A DNA stretch of 64,000 bases from Polytrichum commune (Eukaryota; Streptophyta; Polytrichopsida; Polytrichales; Polytrichaceae), in contig OX485807.1 in assembly GCA_950295325.1 (NCBI GenBank), forward strand, positions 30,413,666 through 30,477,665, read 5' to 3'. The position numbers and the translations under genes were made by a program. Below, piece by piece: positions 33,873 through 46,200 of this stretch (positions are counted from its first letter, which is position 1; every line of letters starts with the position of its first letter). The notes under the pieces are model-generated. The model was not told the DNA's origin. It saw only the letters and a program-made list of their open reading frames with translations, and did no database searches.

Positions 33873-35617
33873 ATGCCGGAAGCACGGGAAGAGGATCAGC
33901 GGGAACCCATCCCGATTCCGCTGAAAGCCCTCACCCCTGCAATTCCGAGGGAGGATAGAGAGCTGCAGGAGCTCGCGGAGGATCTCAGGGTCATGGGTTG
34001 TGCGGGATTGCTCTCCAAACCCTGGAATCTCAGAGCGGAAGATACCCTCCGCGAGTTTAAATTCGAGAGGGGAAATCAGTGGCTAGGCACAAAGAGGAGG
34101 GATCCGGAACATTGGACTCCGGATACGTGGAACAGGGTCTACGGGTTTCCCAGGGGAATCACGGAGGGGTGGGCCGGCCGCCGCGACGGCCTGTTCGCCG
34201 GGAAGTTCAGAGGGGACGCGGATCCAAAGGACGGATTCCACCCAGGGAACTGCCGGAATATTAGGGAGCGGAGAGTGCTAGAGTTTCTCCTGCCCATTCT
34301 CAATCCGGACAAGCCGAAGCGGATTAGCCTCACCATGGCTAACACGCTGTTTGGTGCAATGTCCGGAGTCGAGCCGGTGAATTGGGGCCTGATCATCCAG
34401 GAGATAGTCGGACGGGCCCTCCCCCATATTGGCCGGAAACCCTCCTTCCTCTCCCCCTTCATTTTGCACCTCTACCAACATTTCGACTGCATCACAGCAG
34501 AGGAGGAGGACCTGCTCACAATAGCGGCGGATGAGGTCACCTACAAGCTGCTTCCGGAAGACGGAGACGTCGAGACGGAGACCTCCAGCGACCCTATTCT
34601 TCCGGAAGCACCTCCCTCGTCACCCGGAAGCCCGCCACCAACCGTCTCGAGGCCACTCTCTCCCCCTCCCCCTCACCAACATCCGGAAGCCGGACCCAGC
34701 CGGGAGACCACATGGCGGAATGTGAATCTATCCGCTTGGGACTTTCCGGAGAATCCCTTCAAACGGATCCAGGAAGGGATGGAGGACCTGCAGAACCAGT
34801 ACTACCGGATGGAACACATCGTCCGAGGGGCGAACCAGGCTCTAGACGACTGCGGGCCCGGAAATATTCTTCGAGAGTTGGCAAAGAGGGCGGACAGGAA
34901 GGAGCTGGAGCAGGCCAAGACGGAGAACGCCCATCTCGCAGGTAGCGGCCATGACTCAAGAGCTGAGTCAGAAGAGCGAAGAGATCCGGAAGTACCACGC
35001 GGAGCAGGCAGTGCTCTTCAGCCGGATCCGGGAGCTGGTGGGGCATCCGGCAGAGATCATCAACAAGGCGCATCTCTACGACCGGATGATGGAGTCCGGA
35101 GAACCCGCTTCCGCCAGGCAGATCCTTCCCATCCTCGTGAAGTACTCACGGACGATGAAGGATCTCCTGGCGGAAATCCAGAGGGTGGTTCCGCCAAGCG
35201 GAACACCCCGGCGGGTACTCTATCCAGGTCCGCTTGGGTCCCCTACCGGAATCCTGTACGAGGTAGTTGGCGAGGTCGCTCTAGTTCAGAACCCGCCAAT
35301 GTCTGCAGGACCCAGCCAGCAGGGAGGAGGTTCTCAGCCGGCTAGTTCCGGGAGAGCTCCGGAAGGGGTCCGTTCTCCCCATGTGAGGAGGAAGAGTACC
35401 GGGTCGGTCAGATCCGGAAGAGGCCAGTCCCCTATTCCACGGAACTCGGATCGGTCCCGGACTCTGGACAGGGCTAGGAGACCGATCCGGCATCAGAAGT
35501 CGGATCGAGAGGCAACTCCGAGTAGGGGCAAGGCCCCTATGGCCCACGCCTCTCCGTCGTCTCCTCCGGACTGCCAAATGGTCAGTCCCTTTCCTCCGCC
35601 ACCCTCAAGAGCGGCCT
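33873..35617 (+). pseudogene. Family B gag-like protein (copy 2)
   Basis: Opens MPEAREEDQREPIPIPLKAL and reads about 357 codons through the uninterrupted region used here as the empty-site reference (34560-34600). It then shifts frame near 34939, where five bases present in copy 3 are missing. The second frame (from 34951) carries the coiled-coil stretch and an RS/Pro-rich tail, then runs into the LTR at 35618. Domain order: conserved N-terminal block, Pro-rich linker, coiled coil, basic Ser/Arg-rich tail. A gag role is inferred from position. Confidence 0.6.
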
Positions 35618-36282
35618 TGTGGGAGTCCAAATTCGACGGAAAGACGAAAATACGGAAATACGGATTCAATTTCCGTATTTTACCTTGCTTATCTGAGGAT
35701 AATAGGGTCTATTAGGACAAAATTAATGGTACTAGGAAATAGAGTATTCTAACCCCGCCTCGTGCGGTAAAACGACTCTAAATAAGTACTATGACCGGTC
35801 CGTCAAATAGGATGGGCGGACCATGTAATCATGGTCCAAACCATTGGTCCGGACCAAGTAACGGACGCGCCAAGATTACCCAACGGCCCGGAAGTGGCGG
35901 TTATAACGGGCCTTATGACGGTTGGGGGAAAAGAAAGCCGTTGGTAAAAATGTTAGTAAAACCGTTGGTGAGGACCGCCGGAAAACGGTTGGTAACCGTT
36001 TTCCGTTAAACCAAACGGTAACAGGGGAAGGAAGAGGGAGGAAGCATATTTAAGGGTCCCTTCCTTCTCCCTCCCACTCTTTTCTGGAAAAAGGCAACCT
36101 GTTGAGAGAACAAGTGGTGAGGTGTTCATTTTTTCGAGCCGCCAGCAGTTGGATTGCTGGGACTCTGCATTTTTCAGTCACCGGCAGTGGGCTTGCCGGG
36201 ACTTTGTGGCAATTAGACGGAAGAGAAGGACTCCGGAAGAGAGAGAGAGGTTGCAAGCCAGAAAGGGTGAGAGGAGAGGAAA
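35618..36282 (+). repeat. Family B LTR plus leader (copy 3)
   Basis: Same as copy 2, including TATTTAA at 36047-36053, and lying inside the tandem duplication. Confidence 0.6.
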
Positions 36283-38126
36283 ATGCCGGAAGCACGGGAA
36301 GAGGATCAGCGGGAACCCATCCCGATTCCGCTGAAAGCCCTCACCCCTGCAATTCCGAGGGAGGATAGAGAGCTGCAGGAGCTCGCGGAGGATCTCAGGG
36401 TCATGGGTTGTGCGGGATTGCTCTCCAAACCCTGGAATCTCAGAGCGGAAGATACCCTCCGCGAGTTTAAATTCGAGAGGGGAAATCAGTGGCTAGGCAC
36501 AAAGAGGAGGGATCCGGAACATTGGACTCCGGATACGTGGAACAGGGTCTACGGGTTTCCCAGGGGAATCACGGAGGGGTGGGCCGGCCGCCGCGACGGC
36601 CTGTTCGCCGGGAAGTTCAGAGGGGACGCGGATCCAAAGGACGGATTCCACCCAGGGAACTGCCGGAATATTAGGGAGCGGAGAGTGCTAGAGTTTCTCC
36701 TGCCCATTCTCAATCCGGACAAGCCGAAGCGGATTAGCCTCACCATGGCTAACACGCTGTTTGGTGCAATGTCCGGAGTCGAGCCGGTGAATTGGGGCCT
36801 GATCATCCAGGAGATAGTCGGACGGGCCCTCCCCCATATTGGCCGGAAACCCTCCTTCCTCTCCCCCTTCATTTTGCACCTCTACCAACATTTCGACTGC
36901 ATCACAGCAGAGGAGGAGGACCTGCTCACAATAGCGGCGGATGAGGTCACCTACAAGCTGCTTCCGGAAGACGGAGACGTCGAGACGGAGACCTCCAGCG
37001 ACCCTATTCTTCCGGAAGCACCTCCCTCGTCACCCGGAAGCCCGCCACCAACCGTCTCGAGGCCACTCTCTCCCCCTCCCCCTCACCAACATCCGGAAGC
37101 CGGACCCAGCCGGGAGACCCCATGGCGAAATGTGGACCTATCCGCTTGGGACTTCCCGGAGAATCCATTCAAGCGGTTCCAAGAGGGGATGGAGGACCTC
37201 AAGACCTAGTACTACCGACTGGAGCACATCGTCAAGGGGGCGAACCATGCTCTGGACGACTGCGGACCCGGAAACATTCTCCGGGAATTGGCAAAGAGGG
37301 CGGATCGGAAGGAGTTGGAGCAGGCCAAGACGGAGAACGCCCACCTCACCGCCTAGGTAGCGGCCATGACTCAGGAGCTGAGTCAGAAGAGCGAGGAGAT
37401 CCGGAAGTACCATGCGGAGCAGGCAGTGCTCTTCAGCCGGATCCGGGAACTGGTGGGTCATCCGGCGGAGATCGTTAACAAGGCACATCTCTACGACCGG
37501 ATGATGGAATCCGGAGATCCCGCTTCCGCCAGGCAGACCCTCCCCATCCTCGTGAAGTATTCACGAACGATGAAGGATCTCCTGGCGGAAATCCAGAGGG
37601 TGGTCCCGCCAAGCGGAACACCGCGGAGGGTGCTCTATCCGGGTCCGCCAGGGTCACCAACCGGAACCCTCTACGAGGTGGTTGGTGAAGTAGCCCTGGT
37701 TCAGAATCCGCCGGCCTCTGCAAGACCCAGCTAGCAAGGAGGCGGCTCTCGGCCTGGTAGTTCCGGAGGGGCTCCGGAAAGGGTCCGTTCTCCCCAGGTG
37801 AGGCGGAAGAGCACCGGGTTGGTCCGATCCGGAAGGGGCCAGTCCCCTGTTCCGCGGAACTCGGATAGGTCCCGGACTCCGGATAGGGCTAGGACGCCGA
37901 TCCGGCACCAGATTTCCGATCGGGAGGCCACTCCGAGTAGGGGCAAGGCCCCTATGACCCACGCCTCGCCATCGTCTCCACGGGACTGCCAAGTGGTGAG
38001 TCCATTTCCTCCGCCACACTCGAGGGCGGCCTCCAACAGGGATCCGCGGACGGCTTCACTCTCGGGCGGACGGAATCCGGAGCAAGGCACCGGAAGCGAT
38101 CCTTCTCCAGTCCGAAGCATCCGGAT
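36283..38126 (+). pseudogene. Family B gag-like protein (copy 3), first part
   Basis: The longest gag copy. It continues beyond the point where copies 1 and 2 are truncated and, across element 2 (CGGAT duplication), to a stop at 45156-45158. Three in-frame stops, all TAG, lie at 37207, 37354 and 37732. Where the other copies can be aligned the ancestral codon is CAG, so these are C-to-T changes. The reading frame is otherwise preserved across the retroelement insertion. Confidence 0.65.
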
Positions 38127-39098
38127 TGTCGCGCACCTCTCCATGAGGAGTGCCCGAAACACCATGGGCACAAGGGGGACCCCGGAGTGACACCCGGGAC
38201 TTGTGGCGCCGTTGGTGAGAGGGCCCAAGTGATCCTAGTGTGGGTGAGGGCCCCGGGCGTTGGGAACGCCTCCCACCCACGGAGACTAGGAGGCATGAGG
38301 GTAAGGCCATGAGCTATGCGTAGCTCATGGCGTGGTGATTCTAGAATGCTCAAGATCACCTCAAGCGGAGGTGGGAGCTAGGAGTTATGGCCATTTGAGT
38401 GGGGCGCTGTCCCGGACAGCGCCCTGGTGCAGCAGTGCCTGGGAGTGATTCCCGGGACTGCCAAAGTTCAGACAGGCATAACGTCCTCAATACTTGCCCG
38501 AATGGGGCAAGTGAGGAGTCCATCGGCATCTACGTGAAGCGTAGATGAAGATGGAGTGGTTGGTTGTTATGATCAGACATCATACAAGGAAGTTATGATG
38601 GTCTGAAGCTGCTGGGGGGTTCTAGGCCCAGCAGCTAAAGGAAAATGTCCACTTGGCCCCAACTCTTGGTAGAGAGACAAGAGGTTGGTTGACGGTGGGG
38701 TAGGGGCCCCGCGTGAAGTCCTAGAGGCTTATATGGGTGAGGTGGTGTGGCCTCACCCACCCGAGGCCGAACGGCAAGGCCTCCATGGGCTTTGGCCTAT
38801 TGTGAGGCCATAGTTGCCTAGTATGCTTCGGGTTGTTGTAGTGTTGCTCCAGCAACGCGATGATCAACATAGGATTGGACTTCCATGGATGGAAGTCCAC
38901 ATTGGGGAAATGGGTTACCGATTAAGGGGTGAGTCCCGAAAGCAAAGTAGGAGGGTTGGTTCCCACCTATGAACTATTGGTCCGGGGTTAGAGGAGCTAA
39001 CCATTAGCATGGCGGTATGCGAAGGGTTAGCCACTCGTAACCTTTGCTAGAAACGAAAATTGGCAAGATTGTTAAGGGACCTAGCAAGGGTTGCGACA
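38127..39098 (+). repeat. Element 2 5' LTR
   Basis: 972 bp, TGTCGC..GCGACA. Contains the TATA-like CTTATATGGG and all the hairpins typical of the family. Confidence 0.92.
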
Positions 39099-39100
39099 CT

Positions 39101-39112
39101 TGGTATCAGAGC
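39101..39112 (+). promoter_or_regulatory. Primer-binding site (element 2)
   Basis: TGGTATCAGAGC, 2 bp after the LTR. Confidence 0.9.
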
Positions 39113-41699
39113 AGGGTTCCAAGTTTTGAGCTCGCACTTTGAGGGAAACATGGCTATCAAAAATGCGGGTTATGATGGTGAGCCCGGGGTTTCCAAAAGG
39201 TTGTGAGGCTCAAATTGGAACAAGGATCATGTGCAAGTGGAATTTGACCATACCATTGGTTCTAATGACAATGGTGGGCATGAGGGTGAATTTGGTAAGG
39301 AAAATGGAGGAGTGCTTTGAAAAGGGCTCCCTTAAACCTCAAAAAAACATTTGGGGCCTAGAATACCGAAAGGACCCAAAACCTTGGAGGGCATTAATGT
39401 TGGATTGAAATTCCAATTCGAAATGCTTGGAAGGTATTGATGTTGGAATGAATTTGGTGTTAATGAGGCACCCGGGGCTTCTTAAGGCCTATGTGCGCTA
39501 TTCAAACGCACAAATGAAGGATACACCTGAAACGGACGAGCTTTCTAAGAAATGCATCCTTTTAGGTGGGGTTTTAAAAGCGGGTGGTGGATGCCTTGTT
39601 TAAGTCCCCAAGGCTTCTTGAGGACATGGTGGGGACCATCAAATTTGCAAGAGCATTGAAGCCGATGGTCCCAAAGAGAAGTTTGGCGGCGCATCACCAC
39701 AAGTGGCTTTAGCCAAATTAGGTCCCAAAGAAATGAGTGCAAATTGTTTGGTCCATTTTACTTAGGCAAAACATGTTGGTGCCGCGGACGGAATGTTGAA
39801 AGGTGGCTTTATGCTTCCAAAGCAAATCATACTTGTGCCGCGGACGGAATGTTGGGAGGTGGGTTTGTCCTACCAAGGCAATTCATGTTCGTGCCGCGGA
39901 CGGAGTGTGGGAAGGTGGCTTTGTACTACCAAGGCAAAACATGTTTGTTTTGCGGACAAACTATTAGAAATTGGTTTTGTGGCACCAAACCAATTTGTTC
40001 CGCGGACGAAATGTTTAAAGTTGGCTTTGCGGACCAAGCCAAGCCAAGTTGCCGAGGACCGAATGTAAGACGATGGCATTGTGGCCAAGGCTAGTAGCCT
40101 TAAGCCAAGGCCAAATCTTTTGTACCTTGAGGCTCAATGAATGGGAGAAATGTCTCATGGGTTGACAAAGAGGCTACCACTCCTTTTTGAGCCCAAAATT
40201 CACAAGGGAGTTGGGGCTTGCCGATTGATAGAGAAAACAAGCCCACCAAGGTGCGGTTTGGAAAGGGCGAACCGCATGAGACAAAAGAGGCCGCGATAAC
40301 CTTTCAATGTGGGACATTGGATTTTTGTCAAAATTTCACACCATGTGAAATAGATGAAATGCATGTCATTGTGAAGGCCGCCTACTTTGAAACTCACATG
40401 ATAGATATGAGGTGCAAGCCGGTGAGCTTGCGGTGCATTATGATGTGGCATATTGGCAAAGAATTGAAGTTCAAATTGACAAGGACTCCTATGGTAGGAG
40501 GACCCAAGTTGAATTTGGTCTTAATGGACCAACTGAAAAATAGAAATTATAATGGTCGTGGTTCCATTGGAGCAACTCCAAGGAATGTATGGAGAGGCTA
40601 GGAAAGATGGGCCTCCTCCAAATCACATTGGTGGGATGTTGGTGAGATACAAGGATGTATTCACCAATGTGTTGCCCAAAAAGTTACCGCCAAGGAATGA
40701 AAAATAACTTTGCTCAACGAGAGATTGAGTTCTTGAGGTATGTGGTGACAAAGGAAGTTGGTGGACGAACATGAAGAATGTCAAGGCAATCCAAGAAGAG
40801 AATTGGCCCTTGACTCAAGAAAAGGGCTTAGGTCATTTGTTGGCCTAACCAACTACTACCACCACTTCATTCATGGTTTTTCTAAGGTTGCTAGAACCTT
40901 AGTCAACATGTTGGAAAAAATGGCTATCCCAAGAGTGGGATGAGCCTTGCCACCAAGTCTTTGAGGAGCTTAAGACCAAGTTCCTCTTTACCACCCGTGT
41001 TCAAGTTCGCGGAGCTTGAAAAACCTTTTGACGTACATACGGGGGGCGAGGACTTTACCATTGGCGGATGTTGATGCAAGATGGATGGCCATTGCATACG
41101 AGAGCATGAAGCTCGATGGTTCGACTTGTGGAAGAAATGGCTATCCCAAGAGTGGGATGATGTTTGTCACGAGTCTTTGGGGAGCTTAACACCAAGTTCT
41201 CTTCGCCGCCTGTGATCAAGTTCACGGAGCTTGACAAACCTTTTGAGGTGCATATGGGGGTGAGTGCCTTTGCCAATGGTGGATTATGTGTAAGATGGAT
41301 GGCCATTGCATATGGGAGCATAAAGCTCGATGGTTGTCAAAGAAGACAACCAACTCATGACAAAGAACTTCTTTGCGTAGTGTATTGCTTGAAGATGTGG
41401 CGACACTAGTTGGGGTCGCACAAAGTAAAGGTCTACAAGGACAATGTGTCCTAAAGGTATTTTGACATACAAGCGCAAGTGAGCGCCAAGTCATTGCGTT
41501 GGCATGATAGCTTGGCGCTTATGAAGGTGGATTTGATCCACAAACCGGACCGTGGAAATGTGGTGCCGGATGCGCTAAGTAGACGGGAAGAGTTCCAAGC
41601 AATGAGAACCATCCAAACCTTGTGGCTAATGTGTGCCGGCGAAGGAAACTTGTAATGCAAGATACGGGAGGGGTAAATTAACTACCCCAAAGCACAAAA

Positions 41700-42840
41700 G
41701 CTTTTAGGTGAGCTTAAAGAGGTTAAGTTGGTGGACGGATTGTTCAAGTGCAAGCAAAGTTGGGTGTATGTGCCACAAGGCAAGTTGAGGCTATCGGTTT
41801 TGAAGGAGGAATGTGATAGTCCTATTGCCGGCCATAGAGGAGAAAAAGAAAACCACCATAGAATGGTGTCAAAGAGGTACCATTGGCGGTGCATAACGGA
41901 GGATATAACCCACTTTGTGAAGGCGTGAATGAAGTTCCAAATGAACCGAGCCTCTTACTAAAAGCAAGGCGGTTTCTTGCAACCGTGCCTATTCCGTCGG
42001 CGCCATGGCATAGTATGTGCATGGACTTAATCACAAGTTTGCCGGAGTCACATGGGTATGATGCCATCTTGTTGATGGTAGAGCGGTTTGCCAAGTTGGC
42101 ACACATGGTGCCGATTGTGGGAACCGCCACCGCGTTGGAGACCGCATAGCCTTTTCTCAAAGGATGCTTGAGGCACCACGGGTTGCCAAGAGTGATTGTG
42201 TGGGATCAAGATCCAAAGTTCACAAGTGCATTTTCAATGCATTTCTCTAAGGAGGTCGGAATGAAACTAAGGTTTAGCACGGCCTTGCATTCCCAAATGA
42301 ATGGGAAAGCGGAGCATGTGAATGGAGTCTTGAAGCAATACTTGAGGAACTTGGTGGGGGCGGACCAAGGAGATTGGGCGGACTATGTGGGTCGAGCGGA
42401 GTGTAATTGCAATGTAGCCACGCACTTGGCTACCAAGGGGTGGTCTTTGGTGGTGGCTTATGGAGTGGATGCGCTCCAACCTATTAACCTAGCTCTCGAG
42501 GGGGCACATTCAACACTAGAGTTCAACCAAGATGGTGAGGACTTGGCCAAGGATGGTAGACAAGTCTTGGAGATGACCAAGTTGTTGGTGGAGAAAGCCC
42601 GAAGGTGCTACAGCGTGCAAATTAATGCCGGAAGACGCGAAGTGGAGTATGAGGTGGGCCAATAAGGTGTTGTTGAATGTGGACAACTTCACCTTGCCCA
42701 AAGGCCTTACTCCAAAAGTTCATGTCCAAAATTGGAGCTTCGTTTTCCATTGTGGAATAAATGTTCAAGGACATGTATAAGTTGGAATTACCGCCAGAAA
42801 TCAAAGTGCATCCGACATTTCATGTCTCATTACGAAAGTC
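41700..42840 (+). pseudogene. Integrase region of element 2
   Basis: Same integrase as in element 1. The zinc-binding segment is broken by TGA at 41926, the first core half ends at TAG 42147, and the second half (42168-42665) carries VIVWDQDPKF and NGKAEHVNGVLKQYLR. A further TAA at 42663 cuts off the C-terminal part. Confidence 0.8.
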
Positions 42841-43945
42841 ATTTTAGGATGACACCTTGTGGCCCGAACACAAGCAAGTGATTAGGCCACGTCCCGACCT
42901 TGTGGAGGTCATTTGGAACATGAGGTAGGAGGGCATCCTCAAGTGTAGGAAGCCCAAGTGAAAATGAAAGAAAATGTACAAAGGAGTACTTGGTGAAATG
43001 GTGAGGATACCATGAGAAACAAACCGCTTGGGTGGCGGCAAGAGACAAGGTGAACACCAATGAATTGGTGAAGCACTTTGAAGAAACTAAGGCTAAGGAT
43101 TCCAATAAAATGAAGCGTAGGCATTGATGAGGACATCAATCTCCTTTAGTGGGGGAGAGACGCTAGTTGCACACTTAGCTTCGAGGTTAATTCCTCCACA
43201 ACATGAACTTGTTCTTTGGCTTGAGGGAATAAAGTCCAAACTTTAGTGGTGCAAAGAGAAAAGTATGAGATGAGGTCCTAGTCTTGTACTTGTGCTTGGT
43301 TAATGGAAGAGGGGGAATAAATATGCCAAACTAGATTGGGTAAGCCGAGTAATTGGGGGCCATGGCTTGGAGGGGCCTTGGATATATAAAACCAAGAAAC
43401 TTCTTAGTTGTGGGCTTGTCCGGGCGGGGGCAAGGTGATGGCGCGTGCTCATAAAAGTGCCACCCGCGAGCTAACGAGAGTTGGCGCATGGGAGTCATGA
43501 ACCCATGTCTCGAAAGAGCAAAGTGGGAACCGAGTCGGGCGGGACTTGGCATCACCCCCGTGCGATCGAGGCGTGGCTTAACAATGGAAAGCCATCTCGG
43601 AGTTGCAACCAAGACAACTTAGTGGAAGCGTTGAGGTCTCGCCTAGATGTGTCACGTTAGGCTCGTGGAGCCTAACGGGGGAGGCCCCAAAGGAGGGGCA
43701 ACCCAAGTGAGTCCCAAAGTAGGTGGGTCTAGTATAGGTTAGGTCCTTGGATGAAAGATCCAAGGTCGCTAACGGACCACCTAGGAATGACACCTTTGGG
43801 ACTATGCCAAATTTGAAGATGCATTGTGGGGGTCGCGCCCTAAGGTAAACACAATGCCGCACCATAGAGGATGGCAACTTGAGAATTGGTGTGCCGACTA
43901 CGAGTATAGTCGATGAGGGCATCGACTCCGTTTGGTGGGGGTGAG

Positions 43946-44924
43946 TGTCGCGCACCTCTCCATGAGGAGTGCCCGAAACACCATGGGCACAAGGGGGACC
44001 CCGGAGTGACACCCGGGACTTGTGGCGCCATTGGTGAGAGGGCCCAAGTGATCCTAGTGTGGGTGAGGGCCCCGGGCGTTGGGAACGCCTCCCACCCACG
44101 GAGACTAGGAGGCATGAGGGTAAGGCCATGAGCTATGCGTAGCTCATGGCGTGGTGATTCTAGAATGCTCAAGATCACCTCAAGCGGAGGTGGGAGCTAG
44201 GAGTTATGGCCATTTGAGTGGGGCGCTGTCCCAGGACAGCGCCCTGGTGCAGCAGTGCCTGGGAGTGATTCCCGGGACTGCCAAAGTTCAGACAGGCATA
44301 ACGTCCTCAATACTTGCCCGAATGGGGCAAGTGAGGAGTCCATCGGCATCTACGTGAAGCGTAGATGAAGATGGAGTGGTTGGTTGTTATGATCAGACAT
44401 CATACAAGGAAGTTATGATGGTCTGAAGCTGCTGGGGGGGGGGGGTTCTAGGCCCAGCAGCTAAAGGAAAATGTCCACTTGGCCCCAACTCTTGGTAGAG
44501 AGACAAGAGGTTGGTTGACGGTGGGGTAGGGGCCCCGCGTGAAGTCCTAGAGGCTTATATGGGTGAGGTGGTGTGGCCTCACCCACCCGAGGCCGAACGG
44601 CACGGCCTCCATGGGCATTGGCCCAATGTGAGGCCATAGTTGCCTAGTATGCTTCGGGTTGTTGTAGTGTTGCTCCAGCAACGCGATGATCAACATAGGA
44701 TTGGACTTCCATGGATGGAAGTCTACATTGGGGAAATGGGTTACCGATTAAGGGGTGAGTCCCGAAAGCAAAGTAGGAGGGTTGGTTCCCACCTATGAAC
44801 TATTGGTCCGGGGTTAGAGGAGCTAACCATTAGCATGGCGGTATGCGAAGGGTTAGCCACTCGTAACCTTTGCTAGAAACGAAAATTGGCAAGATTGTTA
44901 AGGGACCTAGCAAGGGTTGCGACA
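43946..44924 (+). repeat. Element 2 3' LTR
   Basis: 979 bp. Differs from the 5' LTR by a few substitutions and by a longer G run in the loop of the AGCTGCTGGG..CCCAGCAGCT hairpin. Confidence 0.92.
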
Positions 44925-45212
44925 CGGATGGGGACAACTTCCGGAACCCCAGGGACAGTCTCCGGGACTCCAGGGACCGCTACCCCACGGACCGAGAGGG
45001 CAGCGGATTCGGAGGACGAGGTTGCTCCGTCTCCGAACATGAGGAGGATGCTCACGCGGCTGCAGAAGGCGTCGCCGGCAGGGGGCTCATCCGCCGTCAG
45101 CGGGTTAGGGAGTCACTCAAAGGAGGGATCGGCTCCGAAGAAGCACCGGTCTTCTTAGTTAGGGGAGTAGCTAGATTAGTTAGGCAGAATGGAGGTAGGC
45201 AGGTAGGACTTA
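44925..45212 (+). pseudogene. Family B gag-like protein (copy 3), C-terminal part
   Basis: Resumes in frame after the duplicated CGGAT: GTTSGTPGTVSGTPGTATPR, then an acidic stretch and a basic tail ending KKHRSS before TAG at 45156. The following 54 bp are non-coding up to element 3. Confidence 0.6.
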
Positions 45213-46186
45213 TGTCGCGCACCTCTCCATGAGGAGTGCCCGAAACACCATGGGCACAAGGGGGACCCCGGAGTGACACCCGGGACTTGTGGCGCCGTTG
45301 GTGAGAGGGCCCAAGTGATCCTAGTGTGGGTGAGGGCCCCGGGCGTTGGGAACGCCTCCCACCCACGGAGACTAGGAGGCACAAGGGTAAGGCCATGAGC
45401 TATGCGTAGCTCATGGCGTGGTGATTCTAGAATGCTCAAGAACACCTCAATCGGAGGTGTGAGCTAGGAGTTATGGCCATTTGAGTGGGGCGCTGTCCCG
45501 GGACAGCGCCCTGCTACAGCAGTGCCTGGGAGTGATTCCCGGGACTGCCAAGGTTCAAACAGGCATAACTTCCTCAAGACTTGCTCAAATGGAGCTAGTG
45601 AGGAGTCCATTGGCATCTACGTGAAGCGTAGATGAAGATGGAGTGGTTGGTTGTTATGATCAGACATCATACAAGGAAGTTATGATGGTCTGAAGCTGCT
45701 GGGGGGGTTCTAGGCCCAGCAGCTAAAGGAAAATGTCCACTTGGCCCCAACTCTTGGTAGAGAGACAAGAGGTTGGTTGACGGTGGGGTAGGGGCCCCGC
45801 GTAGAGTCCTAGAGGCTTATATGGGTGAGGTGGTGTGGCCTCACCCACCCGAGGCCGAACGGCACGGCCTACATGGGCATTGGCCCATTGTGAGGCCATA
45901 GTTGCCTAGTATGGTTCGGGTTGTTGTAGTGTTGCTCCGGCAACGCGATGATCAACATAGGATTGGACTTCCATGGATGGAAGTCCACATTGGGGAAATG
46001 GGTTACCGATTAAGGGGTGAGTCCCGAAAGCAAAGTAGGAGGGTTGGTTCCCACCTATGAACTATTGGTCCGGGGTTAGACGAGCTATCCATTAGCATGG
46101 CGGAATGCGAAGGGTTAGCCACTCGTAACCTTTGCTAGAAACGAAAATTGGCAAGATTATTAAGGGACCTAGCAAGGGTTGCGACA
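45213..46186 (+). repeat. Element 3 5' LTR
   Basis: 974 bp, complete termini, followed by the primer site. Confidence 0.92.
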
Positions 46187-46188
46187 CT

Positions 46189-46200
46189 TGGTATCAGAGC
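46189..46200 (+). promoter_or_regulatory. Primer-binding site (element 3)
   Basis: TGGTATCAGAGC, 2 bp after the LTR. Confidence 0.9.

Larger units (their letters stand above)
32280..37119 (+). repeat. Perfect-looking 2,410-bp tandem duplication within family B
   Basis: 32280-34709 and 34690-37119 appear identical wherever I compared them, with a 20-bp overlap (CCGGACCCAGCCGGGAGACC) at the joint. The unit is gag 3' part, LTR with leader, gag 5' part. Sequences just left (32279) and right (37120) differ, so the ends are sharp. It indicates recent unequal exchange between gag copies, or an assembly duplication. Confidence 0.8.
38127..44924 (+). mobile_element. Family A Ty3/gypsy element 2, complete, 6.8 kb
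   Basis: 5' LTR 38127-39098, primer site 39101-39112, degenerate gag (about 39150-40150), protease region (about 40200-40600), reverse-transcriptase remnant (about 40620-40770), two RNase H modules (about 40918 and 41134), integrase (about 41700-42800), polypurine tract 43934-43945, 3' LTR 43946-44924. The TSD CGGAT (38122-38126 and 44925-44929) is perfect. It lies in family B gag copy 3. Confidence 0.92.
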
